Positions 62,236 through 64,000 of a stretch of 64,000 bases of DNA are shown piece by piece. A program made the position numbers and the translations under genes. Numbering within the stretch: the stretch's first letter is position 1; the number at the start of each line of letters is the position of its first letter. This DNA is from Mycolicibacterium frederiksbergense (lineage in GTDB: Bacteria; Actinomycetota; Actinomycetes; Mycobacteriales; Mycobacteriaceae), in contig NZ_JARXVE010000004.1 in assembly GCF_029893345.1 (NCBI RefSeq), forward strand, positions 62,001-126,000, written 5' to 3'. The notes beneath the pieces were generated by a model. It had not been told where the DNA came from. It made no database searches and was given only the letters and a program-made list of their open reading frames with translations.

Positions 62236-64000
62236 TCAGCTTTCCAGTGAATGCTTGAGTTGCTCACCGTATTCGCGCAGCGACTCGCTGGTGAACATCT
62301 CATAGTGTGTGCAGTCAACCGAATGCGCCGTGATGTCACCGGTGACGTAGGGCCGCCAGCTTTGCAGATGGGATCGCATGGCCATGCGGTTTCGCATTCC
62401 ACGCCACCGCGACCTGACCTTCGTGCCCCGATGCTCATCGTTTCTGTGTCGCGCAGCGGAGAAAATGACGATGTCGCCGTTGAACACATCGGGCTCGTGT
62501 CCCAGCAGACGCAACTGGTTCGCATTGAGGCTGTTGACCATGAATTCCACCAGTGCTTTGGGCGGAGGAGTGAACCCGGCCGCCCCGTCTTGCTGGACGA
62601 TCTTCTCCGCCTGCCGATAGCTCAGTGGCCGTCGATGCGGCCGGACATCAACATGATTGGCGCCCAAGATGTAGTCCAGCACCAGGCCTTCGGCCAGGGC
62701 ATGGTTCTTTGCGACAGTCCGGTAGGCGCTTGCCCCGAACCCGTACGCCTTGTTCAAGTTCAAGGCGGCGTCCATCAGTATCAGGCGTTGCACCTCGCAC
62801 CCGCGGCGCTGAAGCTCGATGGCGAGTTCGTGAGCGACAACCCCGCCAAAAGACCATCCGAGAAGCTTGTAGGGCCCATCGGGGTAGAGGGCTTGGAGCC
62901 GGTCGGCGTAGCTTGCGGCCATGCTCCGTATCGATACCGGCTCGGCTTCATCGCCATGTGGAATCTGGTTGAGGCCGGTAATCGGGCCATCCACATACTC
63001 GCCCAGAGCCCGATACGACCAACTCAGTCCGAAACCGTCATGAATACAGCACAGCGGAACACCTGTCCCCTCCTTGAGGACATCGACAGGCACCACTTCC
63101 TGTGCGCTGTCTGCCTTTCCGACCTGCCGGGCCAGGGTTCGCACCGACGGCGCGTCGAACATGACGCGTACCGCCAGGTGAGTGTCCAGAGACTTGTTGA
63201 TCGCGGCGATGACCCGCATCGCCGACAGCGAGTCCCCGCCCAGGTCGAAGAAGGAGTCATCGACCCCGACGCGCTCGAGCCCCAGCACTTCGGCGTAGAT
63301 GCCGGCCACAATGTGTTCGGTGGGAGTTGTCGGGGCCCGATATGTGCCTGCCGTGTAGTCCGGTGCCGGCAGCGCGCGGGCATCGAGCTTTCCGTTGACC
63401 GTCAGCGGCAGCGAGTCCACCACCAGCACCGCGGCCGGAACCATGTAGGCGGGGAGTCGCTCAGCAAGCACCATCCGTGCCTGGTCCGGATCGACTGCCC
63501 CAGTGACGGATTCGGTGACATAGCCGACCAGACGCTTATCACCCGGACGGTCCTCCCGGGCGATCACCGCCGCCTGCTCCACCCCATCCAAACCAGCCAA
63601 CACCGCGTGGATCTCACCCAACTCGATGCGATACCCACGAATCTTGACCTGCTCATCAGCCCGACCCAGATACTGCAACTGCCCATCAGAGCCCCACCGC
63701 ACCAAGTCACCGGTGCGATACATACGCGTTCCGGGTGCACCCTCCCCACCAAACGGACACGCCACAAACCGCGACCCGGTCAACCCGGACCGACCCACAT
63801 ACCCACACGCCACGCCACGGCCGGCCACGTACAACTCACCCACCACACCCGCGGGCACCGCCCGCAACCACTGATCCAGCACGAACAACGCCGCGGTCGA
63901 CACCGGCGCGCCGATCGGGACAGCGCTCTGCGTGGGCGCCCCAGTCTTCAATGGTGCACTCATCGACGCATACACGGTCGCCTCGGTCGGCCCGTAGGCA
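62236..64000 (-). CDS. NRPS terminal module: adenylation (partial), PCP, thioesterase; 5' end beyond the right edge
   Basis: 588 codons are visible, open at the right edge. The first visible residues are [12 protein letters not shown] (adenylation motif), then [20 protein letters not shown] and [16 protein letters not shown], and [10 protein letters not shown] (core Lys). [23 protein letters not shown]. Thioesterase: [20 protein letters not shown], Ser in [15 protein letters not shown], and [13 protein letters not shown] with the likely His. The end LKHSLES is complete. It is convergent with the gap-like gene (14 bases). In the glycopeptidolipid NRPS the last amino acid is reduced to alaninol, so a thioesterase here is different. 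Specificity cannot be read because the code residues lie outside. Confidence 0.92.
   Translation of the reverse strand, partial: AYGPTEATVYASMSAPLKTGAPTQSAVPIGAPVSTAALFVLDQWLRAVPAGVVGELYVAGRGVACGYVGRSGLTGSRFVACPFGGEGAPGTRMYRTGDLVRWGSDGQLQYLGRADEQVKIRGYRIELGEIHAVLAGLDGVEQAAVIAREDRPGDKRLVGYVTESVTGAVDPDQARMVLAERLPAYMVPAAVLVVDSLPLTVNGKLDARALPAPDYTAGTYRAPTTPTEHIVAGIYAEVLGLERVGVDDSFFDLGGDSLSAMRVIAAINKSLDTHLAVRVMFDAPSVRTLARQVGKADSAQEVVPVDVLKEGTGVPLCCIHDGFGLSWSYRALGEYVDGPITGLNQIPHGDEAEPVSIRSMAASYADRLQALYPDGPYKLLGWSFGGVVAHELAIELQRRGCEVQRLILMDAALNLNKAYGFGASAYRTVAKNHALAEGLVLDYILGANHVDVRPHRRPLSYRQAEKIVQQDGAAGFTPPPKALVEFMVNSLNANQLRLLGHEPDVFNGDIVIFSAARHRNDEHRGTKVRSRWRGMRNRMAMRSHLQSWRPYVTGDITAHSVDCTHYEMFTSESLREYGEQLKHSLES

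Noticed and set aside
1-64000. tRNA, rRNA or CRISPR genes
   Set aside because: None was recognised by eye on either strand. A tRNA or covariance-model scan was not possible here.

Overview
The window comes from a mycobacterium, most likely a rapid grower of the Mycolicibacterium type. It is GC-rich with GTG and TTG starts. It carries a mce4 operon, a KstR-controlled cholesterol-catabolism region, a PGRS glycine-rich gene, an MmpS/MmpL pair, a fatty acyl-AMP ligase, a mycocerosate-type polyketide synthase and the end of an NRPS gene. The gene order from 1 to 37 kb largely follows the M. tuberculosis Rv3496c-Rv3531c block. This comparison is from memory; no search was run.

1-5.4 kb (minus strand): yrbE4A-yrbE4B-mce4A-mce4B-mce4C-mce4D (the last cut by the left edge), the Mce4 sterol importer. 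5.4-10.8 kb: hsd4A and fdxD (minus), and fadE26-fadE27-fadD17 (plus), all around one KstR palindrome. 10.8-17.4 kb: genes without KstR sites (old yellow enzyme, epimerase, TetR, AraC, VOC protein, gabD2, nitronate-monooxygenase-like enzyme). The last is translationally coupled to fadD19. 17.4-37 kb: fadD19, echA19, cyp142, an acetoacetate-decarboxylase-fold protein, a sulfotransferase/DUF1214 pair with its own TetR regulator, an F420 oxidoreductase, the DUF35-ltp4-ltp3 operon with an F420 oxidoreductase and an NTF2 protein, a gamma-carbonic-anhydrase-like protein, a lipoprotein, kshA, a second sulfotransferase-SDR-DUF1214 set, and an IclR regulator. Eight 14-bp sites fitting TnnAACnnGTTnnA (the KstR consensus), plus one with a single mismatch, mark the promoters. 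Together these genes import sterol and degrade its side chain and rings.

38.3-44.5 kb is an unstable accessory island. It holds a secreted heme-binding-like protein, a small uncharacterised gene pair, a large PGRS protein with an ordinary signal peptide, and a decayed IS1634-family transposase. Two 193-bp near-identical copies of an mmpL 3' end flank most of it.

44.4-64 kb is a lipid/lipopeptide locus. mmpS4-mmpL4a-mmpL4b (minus) are followed by an alpha/beta-hydrolase and a FadD23-like acyl-AMP ligase (minus). A fully reducing Pks, a methyltransferase and a Gap/Sap-type membrane protein run on plus. The 3' end of an NRPS gene with a terminal thioesterase runs off the right edge. The export genes resemble the glycopeptidolipid locus. 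A thioesterase, however, does not fit the reductive release needed for the alaninol end of glycopeptidolipids, so the product may be a different lipopeptide. This is the most interesting part of the window.
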